From NCBI RefSeq assembly GCF_034190915.1, contig NW_026947545.1:3224001-3288000 (forward strand): a stretch of DNA of 64,000 bases, written 5' to 3'. Below the pieces are notes generated by a model that made no database searches, was not told the origin of the DNA, and worked only from the letters and a program-made list of their open reading frames with translations. The DNA comes from Cavia porcellus (lineage: Eukaryota; Chordata; Mammalia; Rodentia; Caviidae). A program made the position numbers and the translations under genes. How positions within the stretch are numbered: the first letter of the stretch is position 1; each line of letters starts with the position of its first letter. Positions 1 through 9,904 of the stretch are shown piece by piece.

Positions 1-100
1 AGTAGGAGTGAGAAAAACATCACGGGGTGGTGCGCATTGTATTGGTGTGTGTTACATTACATTCACTAGTAGGAGTGAGAAAAACATCACGGGGTGGTGC

Positions 101-620
101 GCATTGAATGGGTGTGTGTTGCATTACATTCACTAGTAGGAGTGAGAAAAACATCACGGGGTGGTGCGCATTGTATGGGTGTTTGTTACATTAGATTCAC
201 TAGTAGGAGTGAGAAAAACATCACGGGGTCGTGCGCAAAGTATGGGTGTGTGTTACATTACATTCGCTAGTAGGTGTGAGAAAAACATCACGGGGTGGTG
301 CGCATTGTATGCGTGTGTGTTACATTAAAATCATCACGGGGTGGTGCGCATTGTATGGGTGTGTGTTACATTACATTCACTAGTAGGAGTGAGAAAAACA
401 TCTCGAGGTGGTGCGCATTGTATGGGAGTGTGTTGCATTACATTCACTAGTAGGAGTGAGAAAAACATCACGGGGTGGTGCGCATTGTATGGGTGTGTGT
501 TACATTACATTCACTAGTAGGAGTGAGAAAAACATCACGGGGTGGTGCGCATTGTATGGGTGTTTGTTACATTACATTCACTAGTAGGAGTGAGAAAAAC
601 ATCACGGGGTCGTGCGCATT
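101..620 (+). repeat. XhoI module, copy at the left edge
   Basis: Ordered variant units: GAATGGG with TTGCATTAC, GTTTGTTAC with ATTAGATTC, GGTCGTGCGCAAAG, TTCGCTAGTAGGTGTG, the GCGTGTG unit with the 21-bp deletion (junction 324), XhoI at 402, GGGAGTGTGTTGC, then GTTTGTTAC. After the second GGTCGTGCGC it reverts to GCATTG, so the module end is missing. Confidence 0.8.
320..334 (+). other. 21-bp deletion junction 1
   Basis: TTACATT is joined directly to AAAATCATC, removing 21 bp that span the ACTAGT dyad and leaving a 46-bp repeat step. Twelve junctions with the same sequence occur in the window. Confidence 0.9.
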
Positions 621-850
621 GTATGGGTGTGTGTTACATTACATTCACTAGTAGGAGTGAGAAAAACATCACGGGGTGGTGCGCATTGTATGGGGGTGTG
701 TTACATTACATTCACTAGTAGGAGTGAGAAAAACATCACGGGGTGGTGCGCATTGTATGGGTGTGTGTTACATTACATTCACTAGTAGGAGTGAGAAAAA
801 CATCACGGAGTGGTGCGCATTGTATGGCTGTGTGTTACATTACATTCACT

Positions 851-917
851 AGTAGGAGTGAGAAAAACATCACGGGGTGGTGCGCATTGTATGGGTGTGT
901 GTTACATTACATTCACT
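851..917 (+). repeat. Reference copy of the 67-bp monomer
   Basis: This copy matches the majority sequence at every base by eye and can serve as the type monomer. Offsets from the first base: a poly-A tract at 13-17; CpGs at 23-24 and 33-34; G-run GGGG at 24-27; FspI site TGCGCA at 31-36; TGTATGGGTGT at 38-48; a short TG run at 45-52; ACATT twice in tandem at 54-63. The SpeI site ACTAGT straddles the junction with the next unit, so SpeI should cut most units and give a 67-bp ladder. TCACT at the end of one unit and AGTGA at offsets 7-11 of the next form a small dyad around a 6-base loop. Composition is 18 A, 21 G, 19 T, 9 C. Confidence 0.95.
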
Positions 918-2358
918 AGTAGGAGTGAGAAAAACATCACGGGGTGGTGCGCATTGTATGGGTGTGTGTTACATTATATTCACTAGTAGCAGTGAAAAAA
1001 ACATCACGGTGTGGTGCGCATTGTATGGGTGTGTGTTACATTAGATTCACTAGTAGGAGTGAGAGAAACATCACGGGGTGGTGCGCATTTTATGGGTGTG
1101 CGTTACATTACATTCACTAGTAGGAGTGAGAGAAACATCACGGGGTGGTGCGCATTGTATAGGTGTGCGTTACATTACATTCACTAGTAGGAGTGAGAAA
1201 AACATCACGGGGTGGTGCGCATTGTATGGGTGTGCGTTATATTACATTCACTAGTAGGAGTGAGAAAAACATCACGGGGTGGTGCGCATTGTATGGGTGT
1301 GTGTTACATTACATTCACTAGTAGGAGTGAGAAAAACATCACGGGGTGGTGCGCATTGTATGGGTGTGTGTTACATTACATTCACTAGTAGGAGTGAGAA
1401 AAACATCTCGGGGTGGTGCGCATTGTATGGGTGTGTGTTACATTACATTCACTAGTAGGAGTGAGAAAAACATCACGGGGGGTGCGCATTGTACGGGTGT
1501 GTGTTACATTACATTCACTAGTAGGAGTGAGAAAAACATCACGGAGTGGTGAGCATTGTATGGGTGTGTGTTACATTATATTCACTAGTAGGAGTGAGAA
1601 AAACATCACGGGGCGTTGCGCATTGTATGGGTGTGTGTTACATTACATTCACTAATAGGAGTGAGAAAAACATCACGGGGCTGTGCGCATTGTACAGGTG
1701 TGTGTTACATTACATTCACTAGTAGGAGTGAGAAAATCATCACGGGGCGGTGCGCATTGTATGGGTGTGTGTTACATTACATTCACTAGTAGGAATGAGA
1801 AAAACATTACGGGGCGGTGCGCATTGTATGGGTGTGTGTTACATTACATTCACTAGTAGGAGTGAGAAAAACATCACGGGGCGGTGCGCATTGCATGGGT
1901 GTGTGTTACATTACATTCACTAGTAGGAGTGAGAAAAACATCACGGGGTTGTGCGCATTGTATGGGTGTGTGTTACATTACATTCACTAGTAGGAGTGAG
2001 AAAAAAATCACGGGGTGGTGCGCATTGTATGGCTGTGTGTTACATTACATTCACTAGTAGGAGTGAGAAAAACATCACGGGGTGGTGCGCATTGTATGGG
2101 TGTGTGTTACATTACATTCACTAGTAGGAGTGAGAAAAACATCGCGGGGTGGTGCGCATTGTATGGGTGTGTGTTACATTACATTCACAAGTAGGAGTGA
2201 GAAAAACATCACGGGGTGGTGCGCATTGTATGGGTGTGTGTTACATTACATTCAATAGTAGGAGTGAGAAAAACATCACGGGGTGGTGCGCATTGTATTG
2301 GTGTGTGTTACATTACATTCACTAGTAGGAGTGAGAAAAACATCACGGGGTGGTGCGC

Positions 2359-3055
2359 ATTGAATGGGTGTGTGTTGCATTACATTCACTAGTAGGAGTG
2401 AGAAAAACATCACGGGGTGGTGCGCATTGAATGGGTGTTTGTTACATTAGATTCACTAGTAGGAGTGAGAAAAACATCACGGGGTCGTGCGCAAAGTATG
2501 GGTGTGTGTTACATTACATTCGCTAGTAGGTGTGAGAAAAACATCACGGGGTAATGCGCATTGTATGCGTGTGTGTTACATTAAAATCATCACGGGGTGG
2601 TGCGCATTGTATGGGTGTGTGTTACATTACATTCACTAGTAGGAGTGAGAAAAACATCTCGAGGTGGTGCGCATTGTATGGGAGTGTGTTGCATTACATT
2701 CACTAGTAGGAGTGAGAAAAACATCACGGGGTGGTGCGCATTGTATGGGTGTGTGTTACATTACATTCACTAGTAGGAGTGAGAAAAACATCACGGGGTG
2801 GTGCGCATTGTATGGGTGTTTGTTACATTACATTCACTAGTAGGAGTGAGAAAAACATCACGGGGTCGTGCGCAAAGTATGGGTGTGTGTTACATTACAT
2901 TCGCTAGTAGGTGTGAGAAAAACATCACGGGGTGGTGCGCATTGTATGGGTGTGTGTTACATTATATTCACCAGTAGGAGTGAAAAAAACATCACGGGGC
3001 GGTGCGCATTGTATGGGTGTGTGTTACATTACATTCACTAATAGGAGTGAGAAAA
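2359..3055 (+). repeat. XhoI module (deletion junction 2580, XhoI 2658)
   Basis: Same order as at 101-620 but complete to the ACCAGTAGG / GAAAAAAACATC / GGGCGG unit and the ACTAATAGG unit. The unit before the deletion has GGGTAATGCGC, a variant shared with the copies near 4670 and 5660. Confidence 0.8.
2576..2590 (+). other. 21-bp deletion junction 2
   Basis: Identical junction, 2256 bp after the first. Confidence 0.9.
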
Positions 3056-4480
3056 ACATCACGGGGTGGTGCGCATTGAATGGGTGTGTGTTGCATTACA
3101 TTCCCTAGTAGGAGTGAGAAAAACATCACGGGGTGGTGCGCATTGTATGGGTGTGTGTTACATTACATTCACTAGTAGGAGTGAGAAAAACATCACGGGG
3201 TCGTGCGCATTGTATGGGTGTGTGTTACATTACATTCACTAGTAGGAGTGAGAAAAACATCACGGGGTGGTGCGCATTGTATGGGGGTGTGTTACATTAT
3301 ATTCACTAGTAGGAGTGAGAAAAACATCACGGGGTGGTGCGCATTGTATGGGTGTGTGTTACATTACATTCACTAGTAGGAGTGAGAAAAACATCACGGA
3401 GTGGTGCGCATTGTATGGGTGTGTGTTACATTACATTCACTAGTAGGAGTGAGAAAAACATCACGGGGTGGTGCGCATTGTATGGGTGTGTGTTACATTA
3501 CATTCACTAGTAGGAGTGAGAAAAACATCACGGGGTGGTGCGCATTGTATGGGTGTGTGTTACATTATATTCACTAGTAGCAGTGAAAAAAACATCACGG
3601 TGTGGTGCGCATTGTATGGGTGTGTGTTACATTAGATTCACTAGTAGGAGTGAGAAAAACATCACGGGGTGGTGAGCATTGTATGGGTGTGTGTTACATT
3701 ATATTCACTAGTAGGAGTGAGAAAAACATCACGGGGCGGTGCGCATTGTATGGGTGTGTGTTACATTACATTCACTAATAGGAGTGAGAAAAACATCACG
3801 GGGCGGTGCGCATTGTACAGGTGTGTGTTACATTACATTCACTAGTAGGAGTGAGAAAATCATCACGGGGCGGTGCGCATTGTATGGGTGTGTGTTACAT
3901 TACATTCACTAGTAGGAGTGAGAAAAACATCACGGGGCGGTGCGCATTGTATGGGTGTGTGTTACATTACATTCACTAGTAGGAGTGAGAAAAACATCAC
4001 GGGGCGGTGCGCATTGCATGGGTGTGTGTTACATTACATTCACTATTAGGAGTGAGAAAAACATCACGGGGTTGTGCGCATTGTATGGGTGTGTGTTACA
4101 TTACATTCACTAGTAGGAGTGAGAAAAAAATCACGGGGTGGTGCGCATTGTATGGCTGTGTGTTACATTACATTCACTAGTAGGAGTGAGAAAAACATCA
4201 CGGGGTGGTGCGCATTGTATGGGTGTGTGTTACATTACATTCACTAGTAGGAGTGAGAAAAACATCGCGGGGTGGTGCGCATTGTATGGGTGTGTGTTAC
4301 ATTACATTCACAAGTAGGAGTGAGAAAAACATCACGGGGTGGTGCGCATTGTATGGATGTGTGTTACATTACATTCAATAGTAGGAGTGAGAAAAACATC
4401 ACGGGGTGGTGCGCATTGTATTGGTATGTGTTACATTACATTCACTAGTAGGAGTGAGAAAAACATCACGGGGTGGTGCG

Positions 4481-5175
4481 CATTGAATGGGTGTGTGTTG
4501 CATTACATTCACTAGTAGGAGTGAGAAAAACATCACGGGGTGGTGCGCATTGTATGGGTGTTTGTTACATTAGATTCACTAGTAGGAGTGAGAAAAACAT
4601 CACGGGGTCGTGCGCAAAGTATGGGTGTGTGTTACATTACATTCGCTAGTAGGTGTGAGAAAAACATCACGGGGTAATGCGCATTGTATGCGTGTGTGTT
4701 ACATTAAAATCATCACGGGGTGGTGCGCATTGTATGGGTGTGTGTTACATTACATTCACTAGTAGGAGTGAGAAAAACATCTCGAGGTGGTGCGCATTGT
4801 ATGGGAGTGTGTTGCATTACATTCACTAGTAGGAGTGAGAAAAACATCACGGGGTGGTGCGCATTGTATGGGTGTGTGTTACATTACATTCACTAGTAGG
4901 AGTGAGAAAAACATCACGGGGTGGTGCGCATTGTATGGGTGTTTGTTACATTACATTCACTAGTAGGAGTGAGAAAAACATCACGGGGTCGTGCGCAAAG
5001 TATGGGTGTGTGTTACATTACATTCGCTAGTAGGTGTGAGAAAAGCATCACGGGGTGGTGCGCATTGTATCGGTGTGTGTTACATTATATTCACCAGTAG
5101 GAGTGAAAAAAACATCACGGGGCGGTGCGCATTGTATGGGTGTGTGTTACATTACATTCACTAATAGGAGTGAGA
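4481..5175 (+). repeat. XhoI module (deletion junction 4703, XhoI 4781)
   Basis: Complete module ending at ACTAATAGG. Carries GGGTAATGCGC before the deletion, and a private AAAAGCATC and GTATCGG near 5043-5071. Confidence 0.8.
4699..4713 (+). other. 21-bp deletion junction 3
   Basis: Identical junction, 2123 bp after the second. Confidence 0.9.
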
Positions 5176-5398
5176 AAAACATCACGGGGTGGTGCGCATT
5201 GAATGGGTGTGTGTTGCATTACATTCACTAGTAGGAGTGAGAAAAACATCACGGGGTGGTGCGCATTGTATGGGTGTGTGTTACATTACATTCACTAGTA
5301 GGAGTGAGAAAAACATCACGGGGTGGTGCGCATTGTATGGGTGTTTGTTACATTACATTCACTAATAGGAGTGAGAAAAACATCACGGGGTGGTGCGC

Positions 5399-6152
5399 AT
5401 TGAATGGGTGTGTGTTGCATTACATTCACTAGTAGGAGTGAGAAAAACATCACGGGGTGGTGCGCATTGTATGGGTGTGTGTTACATTACATTCACTAGT
5501 AGGAGTGAGAAAAACATCACGGGGTGGTGCGCATTGTATGGGTGTTTGTTACATTAGATTCACTAGTAGGAGTGAGAAAAACATCACGGGGTCGTGCGCA
5601 AAGTATGGGTGTGTGTTACATTACATTCGCTAGTAGGTGTGAGAAAAACATCACGGGGTAATGCGCATTGTATGCGTGTGTGTTACATTAAAATCATCAC
5701 GGGGTGGTGCGCATTGTATGGGTGTGTGTTACATTATATTCACTAGTAGGAGTGAGAAAAACATCTCGAGGTGGTGCGCATTGTATGGGAGTGTGTTGCA
5801 TTACATTCACTAGTAGGAGTGAGAAAAACATCACGGGGTGGTGCGCATTGTATGGGTGTGTGTTACATTACATTCACTAGTAGGAGTGAGAAAAACATCA
5901 CGGGGTGGTGCGCATTGTATGGGTGTTTGTTACATTACATTCACTAGTAGGAGTGAGAAAAACATCACGGGGTCGTGCGCAAAGTATGGGTGTGTGTTAC
6001 ATTACATTCGCTAGTAGGTGTGAGAAAAACATCACGGGGTGGTGCGCATTGTATGGGTGTGTGTTACATTATATTCACCAGTAGGAGTGAAAAAAACATC
6101 ACGGGGCGGTGCGCATTGTATGGGTGTGTGTTACATTACATTCACTAATAGG
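5399..6152 (+). repeat. XhoI module (deletion junction 5687, XhoI 5765)
   Basis: Complete module, the downstream partner in the 984-bp tandem duplication. It is followed by a further GAATGGG unit, near 6183, and a partial repeat of the module start. Confidence 0.8.
5683..5697 (+). other. 21-bp deletion junction 4
   Basis: Identical junction, 984 bp after the third, duplicated as part of the 984-bp tandem repeat. Confidence 0.9.
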
Positions 6153-6639
6153 AGTGAGAAAAACATCACGGGGTGGTGCGCATTGAATGGGTGTGTGTTG
6201 CATTACATTCACTAGTAGGAGTGAGAAAAACATCACGGGGTGGTGCGCATTGTATGGGTGTGTGTTACATTACATTCACTAGTAGGAGTGAGAAAAACAT
6301 CACGGGGTGGTGCGCATTGTATGGGTGTTTGTTACATTACATTCACTAATAGGAGTGAGAAAAACATCACGGGGTGGTGCGCATTGAATGGGTGTGTGTT
6401 GCATTACATTCACTAGTAGGAGTGAGAAAAACATCACGGGGTGGTGCGCATTGTATGGGTGTGTGTTACATTACATTCACTAGTAGGAGTGAGAAAAACA
6501 TCACGGGGTGGTGCGCATTGTATGGGTGTTTGTTACATTAGATTCACTAGTAGGAGAGAGAAAAACATCACGGGGTCGTGCGCAAAGTATGGGTGTGTGT
6601 TACATTACATTCGCTAGTAGGTGTGAGAAAAACATCACG

Positions 6640-9600
6640 GGGTGGTGCGCATTGTATGGGTGTGTGTTACATTACATTCACTAGTAGGAGTGAGAAAAGC
6701 ATCACGGGGTGGTGCGCATTGTATGGGTGTGTGTTACATTACATTCACTAGTAGGAGTGAGAAAAACATCACGGGGTGGTGCGCATTGTATGGGGGTGTG
6801 TTACATTACATTCACTAGTAGGAGTGAGAAAAACATCACGGGGTGGTGCGCATTGTATGGGTGTGTGTTACATTACATTCACTAGTAGGAGTGAGAAAAA
6901 CATCACGGAGTGGTGCGCATTTTATGGGTGTGTGTTACATTACATTCACTAGTAGGAGTGAGAAAAACATCACGGGGTGGTGCGCATTGTATGGGTGTGT
7001 GTTACATTACATTCACTAGTAGGAGTGAGAAAAACATCACGGGGTGGTGCGCATTGTATGGGTGTGCGTTACATTACATTCACTAGTAGGAGTGAGAAAA
7101 ACATCACGGGGTGGTGCGCATTGTATGGGTGTGCGTTATATTACATTCACTAGTAGGAGTGAGAAAAACATCACGGGGCGGTGCGCATTGTATGGGTGTG
7201 TGTTACATTACATCCACTAGTAGGAGTGAGAAAAACATCACGGGGTGGTGCGCATTGTATGGGTGTGTGTTACATTACATCCACTAGTAGGAGTGAGAAA
7301 AACATCACGGGGTGGTGCGCATTGTATGGGTGTGTGTTACATTACATTCACTAGTAGGAGTGAGAAAAACATCACGGGGTGGTGCGCATTGTATGGGTGT
7401 ATGTTACATTAGATTCACTCGTAGGAGTGAGAAAAACATCACGGGCTGGTGCGCATTGTATGGATGTGTGTTACATTACATTTACTAGTAGGAGTGAGAC
7501 AAACATCACGGGGTGGTGCGCATTGTATGGGTGTGTGTTACATTAGATTCACTAGTAGGAGTGAGAAAAACATCACGGGGTGGTGCGCATTTTATGGGTG
7601 TGTGTTACATTACATTCACTACTAGGAGTGAGAAAAACATCACGGGGTGGTGCGCATTGTATGGGTGTGTGTTACATTACATTCACTAATAGGAGTGAGA
7701 AAAACATCACGGGGTGGTGGGCATTGTATGGGTGTGTGTTACATTACATTCACTAATAGGAGTGAGAAAAACATCACGGGGTGGTGCGCATTGTATGGGT
7801 GTGTGTTACATTACATTCACTAGTAGGAGTGAGAAAAACATCACGGGGTGGTGCGCATTGTATGGGTGTGTGTTACATTAGATTCACTAGTAGGAGTGAG
7901 AAAAACATCACGGAGTGGTGCGCATTGTATGGGTGTGTGTTACATTACATTCACTAGTAGGAGTGAGAAAAACATCACGGGGTGGTGCGCATTGTATGGG
8001 TGTGTGTTACATTACATTCACTAGTAGGAGTGAGAAAAACATCACGGGGTGCTGCGCATTGTATGGGTGTGTGTTACATTACATTCAATAGTAGGAGTGA
8101 GAAAAACATCACGGGGTGGTGCGCATTGTATGGGTGTGTGTTACATTACATTCACTAGTAGGAGTGAGAAAAACATCACGGGGTGGTGCGCATTGTATGG
8201 GTATGTGTTACATTACATTCACTAGTAGGAGTGAGAAAAACATCACGGGGTGGTGCGCATTGTATGGGTGTTTGTTACATTAGATTCACTAGTAGGAGTG
8301 AAAAAATCATCACGGGGTGGTGCGCATTGTATGGGTGTGTGTTACATTAGATTCACTAGTAGGAGTGAGAAAAACATCACGGGGTGGTGCGCATTGTTTG
8401 GGTGTGTGTTACATTACATTCACTAGTAGGAGTGAGAAAAACATAACGGGGTGGTGCGCATTGTATGGGTGTGTGTTACATTAGATTCACTAGTAGGAGT
8501 GAGAAAAACATCACGGGGTGGTGCGCATTGTATGGGTGTGTGTTACATTAAAATCATCACGGGGTGGTGCGCATTGTATGGGTGTGTGTTACATTACATT
8601 CACTAGTAGGAGTGAGAAAAACATCTCGGGGTGGTGCGCATTGTATGGGTGTGTGTTACATTACATTCACTAGTAGGAGTGAGAAAAACATCACGGGGTG
8701 GTGCGCATTTTATTGGTGTGTGTTACATTACATTCACTAGTAGGAGTGAGAAAAACATCACGGGGTGGTGCGCATTGTATGGGTGTGTGTTACATTATAT
8801 TCACTAGTAGGAGTGAGAAAAACATCACGGGGCGGTGCGCATTTTATGGGTGTGTGTTACATTACATTCACTAATAGGAGTGAGAAAAACATCACGGGGC
8901 GGTGCGCATTGTACAGGTGTGTGTTACATTACATTCACTAGTAGGAGTGAGAAAATCATCACGGGGCGGTGCGCATTGTATGGGTGTGTGTTCATTACAT
9001 TCACTAGTAGGAGTGAGAAAAACATCACGGGGCGGTGCGCATTGTATGGGTGTGTGTTACATTACATTCACTAGTAGGAGTGAGAAAAACATCACGGGGC
9101 GGTGCGCATTGCATGGGTGTGTGTTACATTACATTCACTAGTAGGAGTGAGAAAAACATCACGGGGTTGTGCGCATTGTATGGGTGTGTGTTACATTACA
9201 TTCACTAGTAGGAGTGAGAAAAAAATCACGGGGTGGTGCGCATTGTATGGCTGTGTGTTACATTACATTCACTAGTAGGAGTGAGAAAAACATCACGGGG
9301 TGGTGCGCATTGTATGGGTGTGTGTTACATTACATTCACTAGTAGGAGTGAGAAAAACATTGCGGGGTGGTGCGCATTGTATGGGTGTGTGTTACATTAC
9401 ATTCACTAGTAGGAGTGAGAAAAACATAATGGGGTGGTGCGCATTGTATGGGTTTGTGTTACATTACATTCACTAGTAGGAGTGAGAAAAACATAATGGG
9501 GTGGTGCGCATTGTATGGGTGTGTGTTACATTACATTCACTAGTAGCAGTGAGAAAAACATCACGGGGTGGTGCGCATTGTATGGGTGTGTGTTACATTA

Positions 9601-9904
9601 CATTCACTAGTAGGAGTGAGAAAAACATCACGGGGTGGTGCGCATTGTATGGGTGTGTGTTACATTACATTCACTAGTAGGAGTGAGAAAAACATCACGG
9701 GGTGGTGCGCATTGTATGGGTGTGTGTTACATTACATTCACTAGTAGGAGTGAGAAAAACATCACGGGGTGGTGCGCATTGTATGGGTGTGTGTTACATT
9801 ACATTCACTAGTAGGAGTGAGAAAAAGATCACGGGGTGGTGCGAATTGTATGGGTGTGTGTTACATTACATACACTAGTAGGAGTGAGAAAAACATCACG
9901 GGGT
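6640..9904 (+). repeat. Heterogeneous satellite stretch without an island
   Basis: These are ordinary 67-bp units with many scattered variants (ATCCACTAG near 7210 and 7280, ACTAATAGG near 7690 and 7750, GGGCGG units near 7180 and 8830-9100). One 21-bp-deletion junction lies near 8547 and one single-base loss near 8992. The unit order partly recalls blocks A and B (the GTACAGG, AATCATC and GGCTGTG units at 8900-9260 parallel those near 1690-2040 and 3810-4160). I found no gene, RNA or mobile element here. Confidence 0.85.
8543..8557 (+). other. 21-bp deletion junction 5 (atypical context)
   Basis: Same junction, but the unit before it has GTATGGGTG instead of GTATGCGTG and the downstream unit has CTCGGGG instead of the XhoI site CTCGAGG. 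It may represent the state before the XhoI module acquired its other markers, or a recombinant. Confidence 0.85.

Larger units (their letters stand above)
1..2256 (+). repeat. Left-zone repeat block A (34 units)
   Basis: The sequence from base 1 recurs with a shift of 2256 bp: the unit with GTATTGG at 39 reappears at 2295 and the 21-bp-deletion junction at 324 reappears at 2580. 2256 equals 34 x 67 minus 21 (deletion) minus 1 (lost T near 1480). The block starts with an XhoI-type module and continues with poorly homogenised units carrying private variants, for example GAGAGAAAC and GTGTGCGTTA near 1060-1250. The left edge is the window edge, so the true start is unknown. Confidence 0.85.
2257..4379 (+). 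repeat. Left-zone repeat block B (32 units)
   Basis: This is a second copy of the block at 1-2256. The next copy starts 2123 bp further on (GTATTGG at 2295 and 4418; deletion junction at 2580 and 4703), which equals 32 x 67 minus 21. It is therefore exactly two units shorter than block A after correction for indels. The internal order differs from block A in the middle: the GTGTGCGTTA units of A are absent, and XhoI-module end units (ACCAGTAGG, ACTAATAGG) are present near 2970-3040. Confidence 0.85.
4380..5200 (+). repeat. Left-zone repeat block C (partial third copy)
   Basis: A third copy of the left-zone block begins here with the same GTATTGG unit and GAATGGG unit. It follows block B through the XhoI module, then switches near 5200 into a 984-bp tandem duplication. 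Confidence 0.75.
4530..6640 (+). repeat. 984-bp tandem duplication of the XhoI module
   Basis: Landmarks recur at a 984-bp shift: the deletion junction (4703 and 5687), XhoI (4781 and 5765) and the GCGCAAAG unit (near 5596 and 6580). 984 equals 15 x 67 minus 21. About 2.1 copies are present. The edges are approximate, because they fall in near-consensus units where the breakpoint cannot be placed to the base. Confidence 0.8.

Noticed and set aside
888..905. TGGGTGTGTG as a telomere repeat
   Set aside because: It resembles yeast TG1-3 repeats over about 10 bases, but it sits in a 67-bp unit with non-telomeric sequence and there is no longer simple TG run.
851..917. CENP-B box
   Set aside because: I looked for the TTCG...CGGGA pattern on both strands of the monomer and islands and found no convincing match.
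1346..1655. Open reading frames of about 60-81 codons scattered on both strands, e.g. 1346-1552 and 8835-9141
   Set aside because: They are the satellite itself. 67 is not a multiple of 3, so a frame rotates through three phases every three units; one phase meets the TAG in ACTAGTAG, which limits + strand ORFs to about 80 codons. Many begin at GTG within GGTGGTGCGC, and the predicted peptides are just the repeat read in three frames.
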